NCBI GenBank assembly: GCA_021160155.1
Contig: JAGHDB010000256.1
Span: 1 to 11,829 of the forward strand
Direction of reading: 5' to 3'
From: Bacteroidales bacterium
GTDB lineage: Bacteria > Bacteroidota > Bacteroidia > Bacteroidales > UBA12481
Length of the DNA: 11,829 bases
The notes beneath the pieces are model-generated. The model was not told the DNA's origin. It saw only the letters and a program-made list of their open reading frames with translations, and did not search any database. The position numbers and the translations under genes were made by a program. The first letter of the stretch is position 1; the number at the start of each line of letters is the position of its first letter. Below are positions 1 to 8,813 of the stretch, one piece after another.

Positions 1-3000
1 GGATTGATTTCAACTATCACTCTTCAATCCGCGGAATCGACCGGGCTTATCTTGTCAGGGCTACCAACGGGAAACAGCAGATGACATGGGAAAGTGCTCC
101 TGTACCCGACATTCCAAACACTCAATATATTCAATTCATCTGGTTGGCCGGGATGGGTTGTAATCTGGGGAATGTACCCATGACCCTGTCGATTAACAAT
201 CAGGAATTATGTACTTTTTCTACTGTTAGAAATTCAAGTTGGGATATCAATAAAGATAAAGCCCGTCTGAGTTTCAGATCAACTCTGACAGATGGAGCCG
301 GAGATCTTTTCGGATTTATGTTTCTGCGTTTGCCGACATCCTCTCTTGAGCCAGGCAAACCTGTTCGTATTCAAATCACCGGCTCCCCTTCAAACAGTCA
401 AGCCTGGTACATGACTTTTCTGGCACCTGTCCCTACCGGTATCTCCTTCACTGGTTTCCCGGCAATCATGCTAGAAAAAGGAAGAGAAGTGCAACCGGTT
501 TTGATCAGGATCATCTATTTCGGACAACCAAAAAAAGCCACTCTCTACGTGAACGGAGAACAACTACAAAACCTGTATCTTCAATTTGGTGTGCAACAAT
601 TCACTGTTCAACTGCCGGCAGTTGAATATCCTGCTCCGTTCACTTTCAGACTGGAATCTCCGGGTTTTACCAGTGAAAAGAGTATCACGCTTAAACCGGC
701 TCGTCACTGGCAGGTAAATTTTGTACAACATACCCATACCGATATCGGTTATACCCGGCCCCAAACCGAAATACTGGCAGAACACCTCCGGTATATTGAT
801 TATGCACTGGATTATTGCGATGCCACCGATACTTTACCCGAAGAGGCCCGGTTTAAATGGACTTGTGAAGCTGCATTTGCAGTTGACAACTATTTACAAA
901 GCCGGCCTCAAAGCCAGATCGACCGGCTGAAAAAAAGAATCCGTGAGGGACGGATTGAGGTAACGGGGATGTACTTTAATTTCGATGAAACTCCTGATGA
1001 ACAGTCTTATGCAGCTTCACTGGCTCCCCTCGCCAGATTCAGAGCTGCAGGAATCCCGGTTCAAACCGCCATGCAGGACGATGTCAACGGTATCGGCTGG
1101 TGCTTTGCTGATTTTTTTCCGAAAGCCGGTATCAAATATCTGAATATGGGCACACACATTCATCGCGCATTACTGGTATTCGACAAACCTACCGCGTTCT
1201 GGTGGGAATCCCCTTCGGGGAACCGCGTATTGACTTTCAGGGCCGAACACTATATGATAGGAAATACACAATTCGGGATCCATACCCAAAATTTTGAACA
1301 TTTTGAACGCACCTTGATGGAGTACCTCTCCCAACTGGCCGCAAAAGGTTATCCACTGGATATCATACCCTTACAATATTCCGGGTATCAAACGGATAAT
1401 TCCCCGCCTTCAACTCTGGCATGCGAAATGATTCGTAAATGGAATACTAAATATGAATGGCCTAAATTAAAAACAGCAACAATCAGCGAGTTTTTCAACT
1501 ATGTAGCCACGCACCATGCGGATGATCTGCCGGTGATCCGTGGTGCCTGGCCTGATTGGTGGACAGATGGTTACGGATCAGCCGCCCGCGAAGTTGCCGC
1601 CTGCCGCCAGGCACATACCGATATCATCGCTAACCAGGAAGCACTTGCAATGGCCCGGATCATGGGTTCACCCATGCCTGCAGAAATAAACGAACGGATT
1701 AATCTTGTGAATCAGGCCATACTCTTTTATGATGAACATACCTTCGGTCATGCCCAGAGTGTACGCGAACCGTACTTTGAAGGCACTATGGACCAACGTG
1801 CACTGAAAGAATCATATGCATGGGAAGCCTTCCGCAGATCACGAAGAATTGGAGAAGAAGCGCTCGGATTGCTTCAGGCATACCTGCAAAAAGACCCGGA
1901 AAACCCGACACTTACTCTTTTCAATACCCTGAACTGGAAACGAAGCGGACTGGCAAGAGTGTATATCGACCACCAAATGCTTCCCATGGGAATTCAATTT
2001 AAAATACTCGATCCTGAAAATCATGAAGTACCTGCCCAGGCACTTGAACAACGCTCTGATGGCACTTACTGGGGTATCTGGGCTACTGATATTCCTGCTT
2101 TCGGATATAAAACCTATAAAATTATTGTGGATAAAGGACACAGTGGAGAAGTGGAGAAGTGGGAAAGTGATCAATTAAAAAAGTTAAAGAGTAACCAGGT
2201 GATTCAGCTGGAGAATAATTGGTACAAAATTAAAATATCAAAAAGCTCTGGCAGTGTCATCTCATTGTACGACAAAGAGTTACACTCTGAACTGGTTGAT
2301 TCCGGAGCCCGCTGGAAAATGGATCAGTTTATCCTTGAGAAACCCGGAAACCGAAGTCAGTTAGAAGCTTTGACACTAAATGATTATGAACGTATTCCAC
2401 TGGATACAGTCTGGTTTGAAACATATGAAACCGGACCGGTTTGGAACACGGTCCGCTTTAAAGGTGAAACATCCACAGCCATAAACCCGGAGGGATTTAT
2501 GCTGGAGTTGAGAATATTCAATACCACAAAGAGAATTGATTTTGTATATATGATCCGCAAAAAAGCCATCACTGATCCCGAAGGGATATATATCGCCTTT
2601 CCGTTTTCACTTCCACAGGGAAAAATCTATTGTGAAGTCCAGGGAGGTGTCATGGAAGCAGGAGTTGATCAGATCGTCGGTTCATCAAACGACTGGAATA
2701 CCGTCCAGAATTTTGTTGCAGTCAGAAATCACAGCGGGCAAATCATTCTGTCGAGTCAAAAAATACCGCTCATGCAATTTGGCGGTATTAATACGGGTCG
2801 TTTCAAGGCAGGGGCCAAACCTGCCACCACCCACCTTTTCGGATGGCCGATGAACAATTACTGGACAACCAATTTCAATGCAGATCAACGGGGCGAATTG
2901 ACTTTTACCTATAGCATGACCTCCACCGGCAATTCCGGCAATCTTTTTGCCACCCACTTCGGTTGGGGCAACCGGATACCCCTGCTCGCCAGGGTACTCC

Positions 3001-3308
3001 CTCCCGGTTCCTCTCCTGAAGCTCCATTACAACAATCACTGCTCCGGATCCTGCCTGAAAATTTTCTCCTGGTAAATGCCAAACCGGTTGAAAATCAAAA
3101 CGCTATTCTGATGCAAATCAGGGAAATCGCCGGAGAAGCTACGGAATTCAGTGTTGAAATTCAAAGAGAAAAAACCAAAAGTCAAAAGCCAAAGACTCCC
3201 AAGAAAAACATTATTGAAACAGATGTAACCGGAAGACCGATTGACCAGCCCGGTAAAAAATTATTTTTCAAACCCCTGGAAACCAAATTTATCCTTTTGA
3301 ATCTATGA
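1..3308 (+). CDS. GH38-like alpha-mannosidase family protein, 5' end missing
   Basis: Probable glycoside hydrolase of the GH38 (alpha-mannosidase) clan. The reading frame is open from base 3 with no stop, so the ATG at 81 is internal and the gene starts left of the window; 1101 residues are visible. Counting from base 3, residues 1 to about 235 are a beta-rich N-terminal region. The catalytic domain then opens with the metal-binding signature HTHTDIGYT (His243, His245, Asp247). The segment QDDVNGIGW holds the likely nucleophile Asp (Asp360, aligned by eye with the Asp of DPFG in classical GH38), and DEHTFGHA near 577-584 matches the conserved downstream His region. From about 700 the protein is beta-sandwich-like, as in GH38 C-terminal domains, and a short Lys-rich stretch lies near the C-terminus. 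GH38 enzymes are zinc-dependent retaining mannosidases. This member is divergent, so mannose specificity is inferred. A signal peptide cannot be judged because the N-terminus is missing. It overlaps the next gene by 4 bp. Confidence 0.85.
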   Translation, partial: IDFNYHSSIRGIDRAYLVRATNGKQQMTWESAPVPDIPNTQYIQFIWLAGMGCNLGNVPMTLSINNQELCTFSTVRNSSWDINKDKARLSFRSTLTDGAGDLFGFMFLRLPTSSLEPGKPVRIQITGSPSNSQAWYMTFLAPVPTGISFTGFPAIMLEKGREVQPVLIRIIYFGQPKKATLYVNGEQLQNLYLQFGVQQFTVQLPAVEYPAPFTFRLESPGFTSEKSITLKPARHWQVNFVQHTHTDIGYTRPQTEILAEHLRYIDYALDYCDATDTLPEEARFKWTCEAAFAVDNYLQSRPQSQIDRLKKRIREGRIEVTGMYFNFDETPDEQSYAASLAPLARFRAAGIPVQTAMQDDVNGIGWCFADFFPKAGIKYLNMGTHIHRALLVFDKPTAFWWESPSGNRVLTFRAEHYMIGNTQFGIHTQNFEHFERTLMEYLSQLAAKGYPLDIIPLQYSGYQTDNSPPSTLACEMIRKWNTKYEWPKLKTATISEFFNYVATHHADDLPVIRGAWPDWWTDGYGSAAREVAACRQAHTDIIANQEALAMARIMGSPMPAEINERINLVNQAILFYDEHTFGHAQSVREPYFEGTMDQRALKESYAWEAFRRSRRIGEEALGLLQAYLQKDPENPTLTLFNTLNWKRSGLARVYIDHQMLPMGIQFKILDPENHEVPAQALEQRSDGTYWGIWATDIPAFGYKTYKIIVDKGHSGEVEKWESDQLKKLKSNQVIQLENNWYKIKISKSSGSVISLYDKELHSELVDSGARWKMDQFILEKPGNRSQLEALTLNDYERIPLDTVWFETYETGPVWNTVRFKGETSTAINPEGFMLELRIFNTTKRIDFVYMIRKKAITDPEGIYIAFPFSLPQGKIYCEVQGGVMEAGVDQIVGSSNDWNTVQNFVAVRNHSGQIILSSQKIPLMQFGGINTGRFKAGAKPATTHLFGWPMNNYWTTNFNADQRGELTFTYSMTSTGNSGNLFATHFGWGNRIPLLARVLPPGSSPEAPLQQSLLRILPENFLLVNAKPVENQNAILMQIREIAGEATEFSVEIQREKTKSQKPKTPKKNIIETDVTGRPIDQPGKKLFFKPLETKFILLNL

Positions 3309-4963
3309 AACGTCTGTATGCCTCATTACTTACACTCTGCATCCTTTCCGTTCTGTCGCATGCCCAGCAGGTGTCACTGTATGATGAACTCGAACCTCTG
3401 TATCCCGATTCGAAAATTGACGTACCGGTCAATCATTATTCTATAGATGCAGCCAAGGGAACAATTGCCGCTGTCCATTTATTGGTGACCGGACTGACAC
3501 CCGGAAAATCGCTCCGTTTCCTGGTTAAGGGAGCTCCCCGCCCCATGATCCGGCAGGCCGAATGGTACCGGTTGATTGACGTACCGGTCGCCGAGAATAC
3601 AGGCCTGGATAGCCGGACTGAAAAGTTCAGCGGACAAATAAACCCTTACGTAATTCGAAGAGCTCCGTTTCGTATTTTCGAAGCTATGGAACCGGTTGGT
3701 CATCAAATAAAAGTTAAAAATCCGGTTACAGCCCTTCGACTGGAAATTCCGATTGACCCTCGACTTCAACAGGGAGTGTATAATTTTGATATCCTGCTTC
3801 ATTCCGGTAAGTGGTCAACCCATATGTCTTTGGTGATTAAAGTTTATCCAGTAGGGATTCCGCCACTTAACAAAGCACACCTTAATTATGTCAACTGGCA
3901 CAGCATCAGTAATATCTGCAAAGATCATCATGTAAAAAAATGGAGCAGGCAGTTCTGGAACATCCTGGATAATTACGCCCGTTTAATGGCAAAAGGACGC
4001 CAGAACACTTTCTGGTTCATCTGGAGTGACTTTTTCTCTTTTAATGCCGATGGAACCGTAAAGGATTTTTTTTCTGACAGGTTAAACAGGTATATCCGGA
4101 CTTTCATGAACGAAGGACTGACCACCATTCAAGGAGCTCCTTTTACCAGGAGACGAAACTGGTCATCTGATGCCATGCTGGTCAGCATACCCATTGCTAA
4201 CGGCGGAGAAGTCTCCGCCACCTCTGATCTGGGGCAACAGATCATCCGGCAAATGGCAGAACCGATCACCCGGTTCATGGAAAAAAGACAATGGGATCAT
4301 CATTGGTACCAGGGAATATTTGACGAACCAACTAATCAATATGTAAGCCGGTATCAGAAAGTGGTTCAACTTATTAAATCTATTAAACCCGATATCAGGA
4401 TCCTGGAAGCAACTATGACAGTCGAGCTGGCTGGATCAGTCAATTGCTGGTGTCCGCAGGTTCAGGAATACCAAAAACACCAGGATTTCTTTCAACAAAG
4501 ACAAGCAGCCGGAGATGAAGTCTGGGTATATACCTGCCTTATTCCGGGTGGGCCTTGGATTAATCGCCTGGTTGACCAGGAACGGTTAAGACCGGTTTAT
4601 GTCGGATGGGCCTGTGCAAAATATGACCTGCAGGGATTTCTTCACTGGGGGTTTAACCACCACCGGGGTAATCCCTTTGAGAACCTGGTCGTATCACACG
4701 GGGATGCAAAGAATTTTCTTCCTGCCGGTGATTCTCATATCGTTTACCCGGGTCGTAAAACTCCCTGGTCAAGTCAGCGTTTTGAAGCCCACAGGATCGG
4801 AATGGAAGACTATGAGTTACTTTTTCAACTCAAACAAAAAAAACCCGGTCAGGCCCAAAAGATTATTAATCAACTTTTTCGGGCTTTTGACAACTATGAT
4901 AAAAATATCAGCCACTATCGTCATACAAAAAGAGAGTTACTGCAACTTCTCTCTCATTCCTAA
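3305..4963 (+). CDS. secreted DUF4091 / GH123-like glycoside hydrolase
   Basis: Probable exported glycosidase of 552 residues. Residues 1-21 form a signal peptide (Lys-Arg start, hydrophobic core, cleavage expected after LSHA before Gln-Gln), with no lipobox Cys. A beta-sandwich-like N-terminal domain runs to about residue 190, followed by an apparent alpha/beta barrel. The motif YQGIFDEP contains an Asp340-Glu341 pair, matching the adjacent Asp-Glu used by GH123 beta-N-acetylgalactosaminidases in substrate-assisted catalysis. The stretch around 489-507 (SSQRFEAHRIGMEDYELL) is the typical end signature of DUF4091 domains. GH123 specificity requires a 2-acetamido sugar, so an N-acetylhexosamine substrate is suggested but not proven; many DUF4091 proteins are uncharacterised. 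The ATG overlaps the stop of the GH38-like gene (ATGA), implying translational coupling and co-function. There is no Shine-Dalgarno; the start is fixed by the overlap and the signal peptide. Confidence 0.85.
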   Translation: MKRLYASLLTLCILSVLSHAQQVSLYDELEPLYPDSKIDVPVNHYSIDAAKGTIAAVHLLVTGLTPGKSLRFLVKGAPRPMIRQAEWYRLIDVPVAENTGLDSRTEKFSGQINPYVIRRAPFRIFEAMEPVGHQIKVKNPVTALRLEIPIDPRLQQGVYNFDILLHSGKWSTHMSLVIKVYPVGIPPLNKAHLNYVNWHSISNICKDHHVKKWSRQFWNILDNYARLMAKGRQNTFWFIWSDFFSFNADGTVKDFFSDRLNRYIRTFMNEGLTTIQGAPFTRRRNWSSDAMLVSIPIANGGEVSATSDLGQQIIRQMAEPITRFMEKRQWDHHWYQGIFDEPTNQYVSRYQKVVQLIKSIKPDIRILEATMTVELAGSVNCWCPQVQEYQKHQDFFQQRQAAGDEVWVYTCLIPGGPWINRLVDQERLRPVYVGWACAKYDLQGFLHWGFNHHRGNPFENLVVSHGDAKNFLPAGDSHIVYPGRKTPWSSQRFEAHRIGMEDYELLFQLKQKKPGQAQKIINQLFRAFDNYDKNISHYRHTKRELLQLLSHS

Positions 4964-5008
4964 TATGCTGAACAGTTAAAACTTGTTAAAATTCCCCTCT
5001 CCCGGGTC

Positions 5009-5037
5009 ATGATTCAATCATTTATTTATTGAATCAT
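5009..5037. promoter_or_regulatory. perfect 10-bp inverted repeat, candidate operator or weak terminator
   Basis: ATGATTCAAT at 5009-5018 and its exact reverse complement ATTGAATCAT at 5028-5037 are separated by a 9-base A/T-rich loop. The repeat lies 45 bp after the DUF4091 stop and 39 bp before the ATG of the propeller gene. A further TGATTCA half-site follows at 5047-5053, so TGATTCA/TGAATCA occurs three times in alternating orientation in 44 bp. The A/T-rich stem and lack of a clean U-run make it a poor intrinsic terminator. An operator for a dimeric regulator is the better guess, but no regulator is visible here. Confidence 0.45.
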
Positions 5038-5064
5038 TTAACTTTCTGATTCATTTCCTAAACC

Positions 5065-5076
5065 AATATTAATATT
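5065..5076. other. AATATTAATATT palindrome abutting the start codon
   Basis: A self-complementary 12-mer sits immediately before the ATG at 5077. It occupies the place where a Shine-Dalgarno would be and contains none. It may simply be the A/T-rich initiation region usual in Bacteroidota; a protein-binding role is only possible. Confidence 0.3.
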
Positions 5077-7788
5077 ATGACGCACTCTATGAAGAAATTT
5101 ATACTGATCGCTATCGGATGGCTGTTGATCCTTCCGGTCTGGTCGCAACAGTTAGACCAGAAAATACTGAATGCAGTACATTATCGTTCTATCGGATCCT
5201 CACGGCAGGGCGGCCGTTACGTTGACTTTGCCGTGTATAAAAAGAGACCTGCCCTTTTCTATGCTGCCATGGCTTCAGGTGGTTTGTGGAAAACCGAAAA
5301 TAACGGCATATCCTTTAAGCCCGTTCTTGACGAAACCGGTGCCATCAGCATCGGTGATATAGCTATCGATCAGAATAATCCGGATATTGTTTGGGCTGGT
5401 ACAGGCGAAGCCAACAATTCCCGAACAGCCTATTACGGTAATGGTATCTGGAAATCAACGGATGGCGGAGTTACCTGGACAAACATGGGGCTGAAAAATT
5501 CAAAACATATCGGGCGGATCATCATCCATCCCAAGAATTCCAATATCGTTTGGGTAGCTGCCGAAGGTCCCCTCTATGGACATAATCCTGCTGCAGGGGT
5601 CTTTAAAACCACCAACGGCGGCAAAAGCTGGAAAAAGGTACTCTCCGTAAAACGTGACGGGCTCGACATCGGAGTGATCGACCTGGTCATTGACCCTGCA
5701 CACACTAATACCCTTTATGCTGCCTCCTATGATAAAGAGCGTAAGCCATGGACTTTCAATGCCGGTGGCCCTGCAAGTGCGATATATAAAACCACTAATG
5801 GAGGAGCCTCATGGAAAAAGCTGGGAGGTGGCCTTCCGGGTGGTATCCTGGGCCGGATAGGTATTGGAGTAGCTCCGGGTAATCCGCGGATACTGTATGC
5901 CAATATAGAAAACTGTAATGTGGATTCAATGAGTACGGCAGAGCGATGGGAACTCATGCGAAGCGGCCAGCCTCTACCCCGGGGAAAACGAGAAAAGGGA
6001 GTAGCAGTTTACCGGTCGGATAATGCGGGTAAAACATGGCGAAAAGTGAGTCCGGATGGTGAAAGCATCGGTGGCAGTCCGGCTTATTACTACCAACAGG
6101 TCAGAATCGACCCCAAAGATGCCAATCACGTATATATTGTAGGCATCCGCGTGTGGGAAACCCGTGACGGCGGTAAAAAATGGAGTAGCGCTTTTAGATT
6201 TGGTGGAGATAATCATGCCCTCTGGATCGACCCGAAAGATCCAAGACATCTTCTTCTGGGATATGATCATGGCATGGGGATTACTTACGATGCAGGAAAG
6301 AACTGGTTTCATCCGGATTTTAAATCGGTAGGTCAGTTAGTAGCAATCGGTTATGATTTTAACTATCCCTATAATGTGTATGGCGGTCTGCAGGATAACG
6401 GATCCGTAATGGGTCCGAGCACCAAAAGAAATGGAAGAGCCATAAAACTTGAGGACTGGCAGAGTACCGGCGGAGGGGATGGAATGTACAATGTAGTAGA
6501 CCGGGACAGCCGATATCTTTATAATGAGTCACAGTTCGGTCCGCTTACACGGCATGATCTCCTGACCGGCGAATCGGTAAGTATTCGCTACCGGAATATG
6601 GATCGATGGGCATGGAGTGCACCCATTGTGGTGTCGCATCATAACCCGGCCATTATTTACCATGCCGGTAACAAAGTAGTCATGTCAACCAACCGGGGAG
6701 GATCCTGGAAAGAGATCAGTCCCGATTTGACCTCGGCCGACTCGGTAAAAATTGCCGGAACCGGAAGTATTCAGTACTGCACTATTGTCACCATGGAGGA
6801 GTCATATCTGACCCCCGGCATTTTGTGGGCAGGCACGGATGACGGAAAAGTCTGGATCACTAAAAATAATGGGAAAGAATGGACTGAAGTCACTGAAAAC
6901 ATTTCTGATGATCCCGGATACTGGGTCAGTCGTGTAGAACCTTCCCATTTTGACGCCGGTACAGCATATGTCACAGTTACCGGTTTGCGTAACGAAGACT
7001 ACAAACCATTCATTTGGAAAACAACTGATTACGGCCAGACCTGGACCTCTATCGCAGCCAACCTGCCGGATGAACCGATCTGTGTAGTACGCGAACATCC
7101 TATGAATCCAAATTTGCTCTTCGTAGGCACTACCATGCAAATTCATGTCTCCATTGACGGTGGTAAAACATGGTCATCAATGAGAAGCAATATGCCCTAT
7201 GTGGCAGTTGAAGATCTCAGGATTCATCCAAGAGAGAATGACCTGATAGTCGGTACTCACGGACGAAGTTTCTGGATCGCCGATATCTCATGGTTGTCGC
7301 AAATCACCCCTGAAGTATTAAATGCAGACGCCACTCTTTTCAAACCTGAAACTAAAGTGAAATGGGCAAGAGAAACCCACCGGATGAACAGTGCATCATT
7401 GAATTTCAATGGCGAAAGTGAATTCCCGGGTGTGCCCATCAATTATTTTCTGAAAAACGAGGCGAAAAAAGTAACGATCCAAATCTTTGACGGGATACGT
7501 ATGATCGATGAAATTAAAGGTAGTACGGATGCCGGAATAAACCGGAAAAACTGGAACTTCTCCAAACGAATCCGTAAAAGAACCGCCAAAGAAAAAGAAC
7601 AAATGCGCAAACAAATGGAACGTTTCAGACAATTTGCCGGCAGAAGCATGCGCGGTCAGAGTCGTAGAGGCAGTTCAGACTGGATCATGGGTCAGGCAGA
7701 TCCCGGAGAATACCTGGTTAAGCTTATTGTTGACGGTAAGGAAATGGAACAATCGTTTATGGTACTGAAAGATTTCTGGGTGAAGTGA
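5077..7788 (+). CDS. secreted Asp-box (BNR/sortilin-like) double beta-propeller protein
   Basis: This 903-residue exported protein belongs to the WD40/YVTN/BNR-like (VPS10/sortilin N-terminal) superfamily often labelled glycosyl hydrolase. A signal peptide covers about residues 1-23 with cleavage expected after VWS before Gln-Gln. The Met at residue 5 (base 5089) is an equally good start and gives a more typical leader. About eleven Asp-box-like repeats of the form S/T-x-D/N-x-G-x-x-W are seen, near residues 71, 125, 176, 237, 312, 360, 401, 536, 592, 647 and 691, consistent with two stacked propellers. Residues from about 790 on resemble the C-terminal Ig-like domain of this family (PINYFLKNEAKK to ADPGEYLVKLIVDG). 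It is interrupted at 829-867 by a very basic segment. No catalytic residues can be assigned, and binding or scaffolding is as likely as hydrolysis. It has its own upstream spacer, so it may be transcribed separately from the GH38/DUF4091 pair. Confidence 0.85.
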   Translation: MTHSMKKFILIAIGWLLILPVWSQQLDQKILNAVHYRSIGSSRQGGRYVDFAVYKKRPALFYAAMASGGLWKTENNGISFKPVLDETGAISIGDIAIDQNNPDIVWAGTGEANNSRTAYYGNGIWKSTDGGVTWTNMGLKNSKHIGRIIIHPKNSNIVWVAAEGPLYGHNPAAGVFKTTNGGKSWKKVLSVKRDGLDIGVIDLVIDPAHTNTLYAASYDKERKPWTFNAGGPASAIYKTTNGGASWKKLGGGLPGGILGRIGIGVAPGNPRILYANIENCNVDSMSTAERWELMRSGQPLPRGKREKGVAVYRSDNAGKTWRKVSPDGESIGGSPAYYYQQVRIDPKDANHVYIVGIRVWETRDGGKKWSSAFRFGGDNHALWIDPKDPRHLLLGYDHGMGITYDAGKNWFHPDFKSVGQLVAIGYDFNYPYNVYGGLQDNGSVMGPSTKRNGRAIKLEDWQSTGGGDGMYNVVDRDSRYLYNESQFGPLTRHDLLTGESVSIRYRNMDRWAWSAPIVVSHHNPAIIYHAGNKVVMSTNRGGSWKEISPDLTSADSVKIAGTGSIQYCTIVTMEESYLTPGILWAGTDDGKVWITKNNGKEWTEVTENISDDPGYWVSRVEPSHFDAGTAYVTVTGLRNEDYKPFIWKTTDYGQTWTSIAANLPDEPICVVREHPMNPNLLFVGTTMQIHVSIDGGKTWSSMRSNMPYVAVEDLRIHPRENDLIVGTHGRSFWIADISWLSQITPEVLNADATLFKPETKVKWARETHRMNSASLNFNGESEFPGVPINYFLKNEAKKVTIQIFDGIRMIDEIKGSTDAGINRKNWNFSKRIRKRTAKEKEQMRKQMERFRQFAGRSMRGQSRRGSSDWIMGQADPGEYLVKLIVDGKEMEQSFMVLKDFWVK

Positions 7789-7854
7789 GGAGATTGAGGG
7801 ATTAAGGGAATAGGGGACTATGGGAATTACGGGAATACGGAATTGAGGGATTAT
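7789..7854. repeat. degenerate octamer tandem repeat (GGGAWTAN) filling the convergent spacer
   Basis: Units read GGAGATTGA, GGGATTAA, GGGAATAG, GGGACTAT, GGGAATTAC, GGGAATAC, GGAATTGA and GGGATTAT, giving eight imperfect copies of 8-9 bp with no other sequence between them. The array begins right after the propeller-gene stop, and its last unit contains the TAA stop of the oppositely oriented GH130 gene (7851-7853). I see no hairpin that could serve as a bidirectional terminator. The origin is unknown; it looks like a decayed microsatellite. Confidence 0.75.
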
Positions 7855-8813
7855 GCTTCGTGAGCTGCCTGGAGCAATTCCGAAATGGTGGTAACGTATA
7901 ATCCGACTACCGTATCTGCTGCACCATAATAGATTTTCACTTCACTTTCAGGCAGTGCATAGCCTGCATCGTCAAACTCTTCCACTATCCATCCTGATGG
8001 AAAACAAACATTGGGTACCTGTCCGGTTAATTCCCATAACTCTCTTGGTTCTAGAATGTTATGCCGACACCTTCCGATTACTTTTGAGGGATCTTTTAAA
8101 TCCATCAGCATAACCCCTCCCTGGTAAATATTGGCACTTCCAAAGTGCCCGGCCACTCCATGATACACATGCAACCATCCTTCACGGGTTTTTACCGGCG
8201 GGGGACCTGAGCCGATAAACTCATCCCAGTAATGAAACCGGCCGCTGATCAATGAGGCCACCGGATCCCAATGGAGCAAATCCTCAGAAGCGGATAACCA
8301 GATTGCAGTCCCCGAAGTAGGCCCGTCGCTATGACGGGCTTTATTGGGACGATCCATGCGCAGATACTTTCCGTCCACTTTTTCAGGGAACAGTACTCCG
8401 TTACGAATATCCTCATCAGATGCTATCCCTAAAAAATCAAACTGCCTGAGATCATCTGTTTTTCCAATACCCAACTGACAGCCATCATCCATATCCATGG
8501 CAAACATTACATAACAGGTACCATTCAAGATTGTCAGGCGGGCATCATAAATATGATAGATCTTTTCGGTGATTTTCTCAATCCCCCGAAAATTCACGAT
8601 TCCATTCCTCACCGTAAAATCAACCCCGTTGGCACTTTCGGCGATCATCAGAAAAGTCTCTCGTGAACGTGCCTGCACCCGCAACATTAGATAATAAATC
8701 CCATTCACTTTAATGGCTCCGGGATTAAAAACAGAAGTAGCATCCACCAGATACGGTAACACATCCGGGATATCGTGACGGGTGAGGATAGGATTTTTTA
8801 CATGTCGATACAT
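7851..8813 (-). CDS. GH130 beta-mannoside phosphorylase or mannosidase
   Basis: Cytoplasmic enzyme of 320 residues without a signal peptide. GH130 members are five-bladed propellers that mostly use phosphate to split beta-mannosides, releasing mannose-1-phosphate; a few are beta-1,2-mannosidases. Family landmarks in order are NPGAI (30-34), the LMLRV strand (42-46), YDARLT (89-94) with the presumed catalytic Asp90, NGVLFPEK and MDRP (138-156), WLSASEDLLHW (172-182), GSGPPPVKTREGW then YHG (201-219), the DPSKVIGR loop, PNVCFPSGW (267-275) and YYGAAD (295-300). The length fits the short GH130 groups, such as beta-1,4-mannooligosaccharide phosphorylases, better than the roughly 390-residue mannosylglucose phosphorylases. 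Subfamily and acceptor cannot be fixed by eye. The retained phosphate-site-like Arg/His/Lys residues favour a phosphorylase. It is the last gene of the SSS-GH94-GH130 operon, 62 bp after the GH94 stop. The start has no Shine-Dalgarno and is preceded by an A-rich, G-free leader. Confidence 0.9.
   Translation of the reverse strand: MYRHVKNPILTRHDIPDVLPYLVDATSVFNPGAIKVNGIYYLMLRVQARSRETFLMIAESANGVDFTVRNGIVNFRGIEKITEKIYHIYDARLTILNGTCYVMFAMDMDDGCQLGIGKTDDLRQFDFLGIASDEDIRNGVLFPEKVDGKYLRMDRPNKARHSDGPTSGTAIWLSASEDLLHWDPVASLISGRFHYWDEFIGSGPPPVKTREGWLHVYHGVAGHFGSANIYQGGVMLMDLKDPSKVIGRCRHNILEPRELWELTGQVPNVCFPSGWIVEEFDDAGYALPESEVKIYYGAADTVVGLYVTTISELLQAAHEA

Noticed and set aside
81..83. ATG at 81 as the start of the GH38-like gene
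   Set aside because: The same frame is open back to base 3 with no stop, and the upstream codons read as ordinary protein, so the gene is truncated by the window edge.
4599..4979. 126-residue frame overlapping the end of the DUF4091 gene
   Set aside because: It is an out-of-frame shadow of the conserved C-terminal signature of DUF4091.
5009..5037. Intrinsic terminator for the DUF4091 gene
   Set aside because: The stem is A/T-rich and is followed by TTTAACTTTC rather than a U-run, so it is reported only as a candidate operator or weak terminator.
5039..5046. TAACTTTC as a Bacteroidota -7 promoter element (TAnnTTTG)
   Set aside because: One mismatch at the last base, and no TTTG element at the expected distance upstream; too weak to call.
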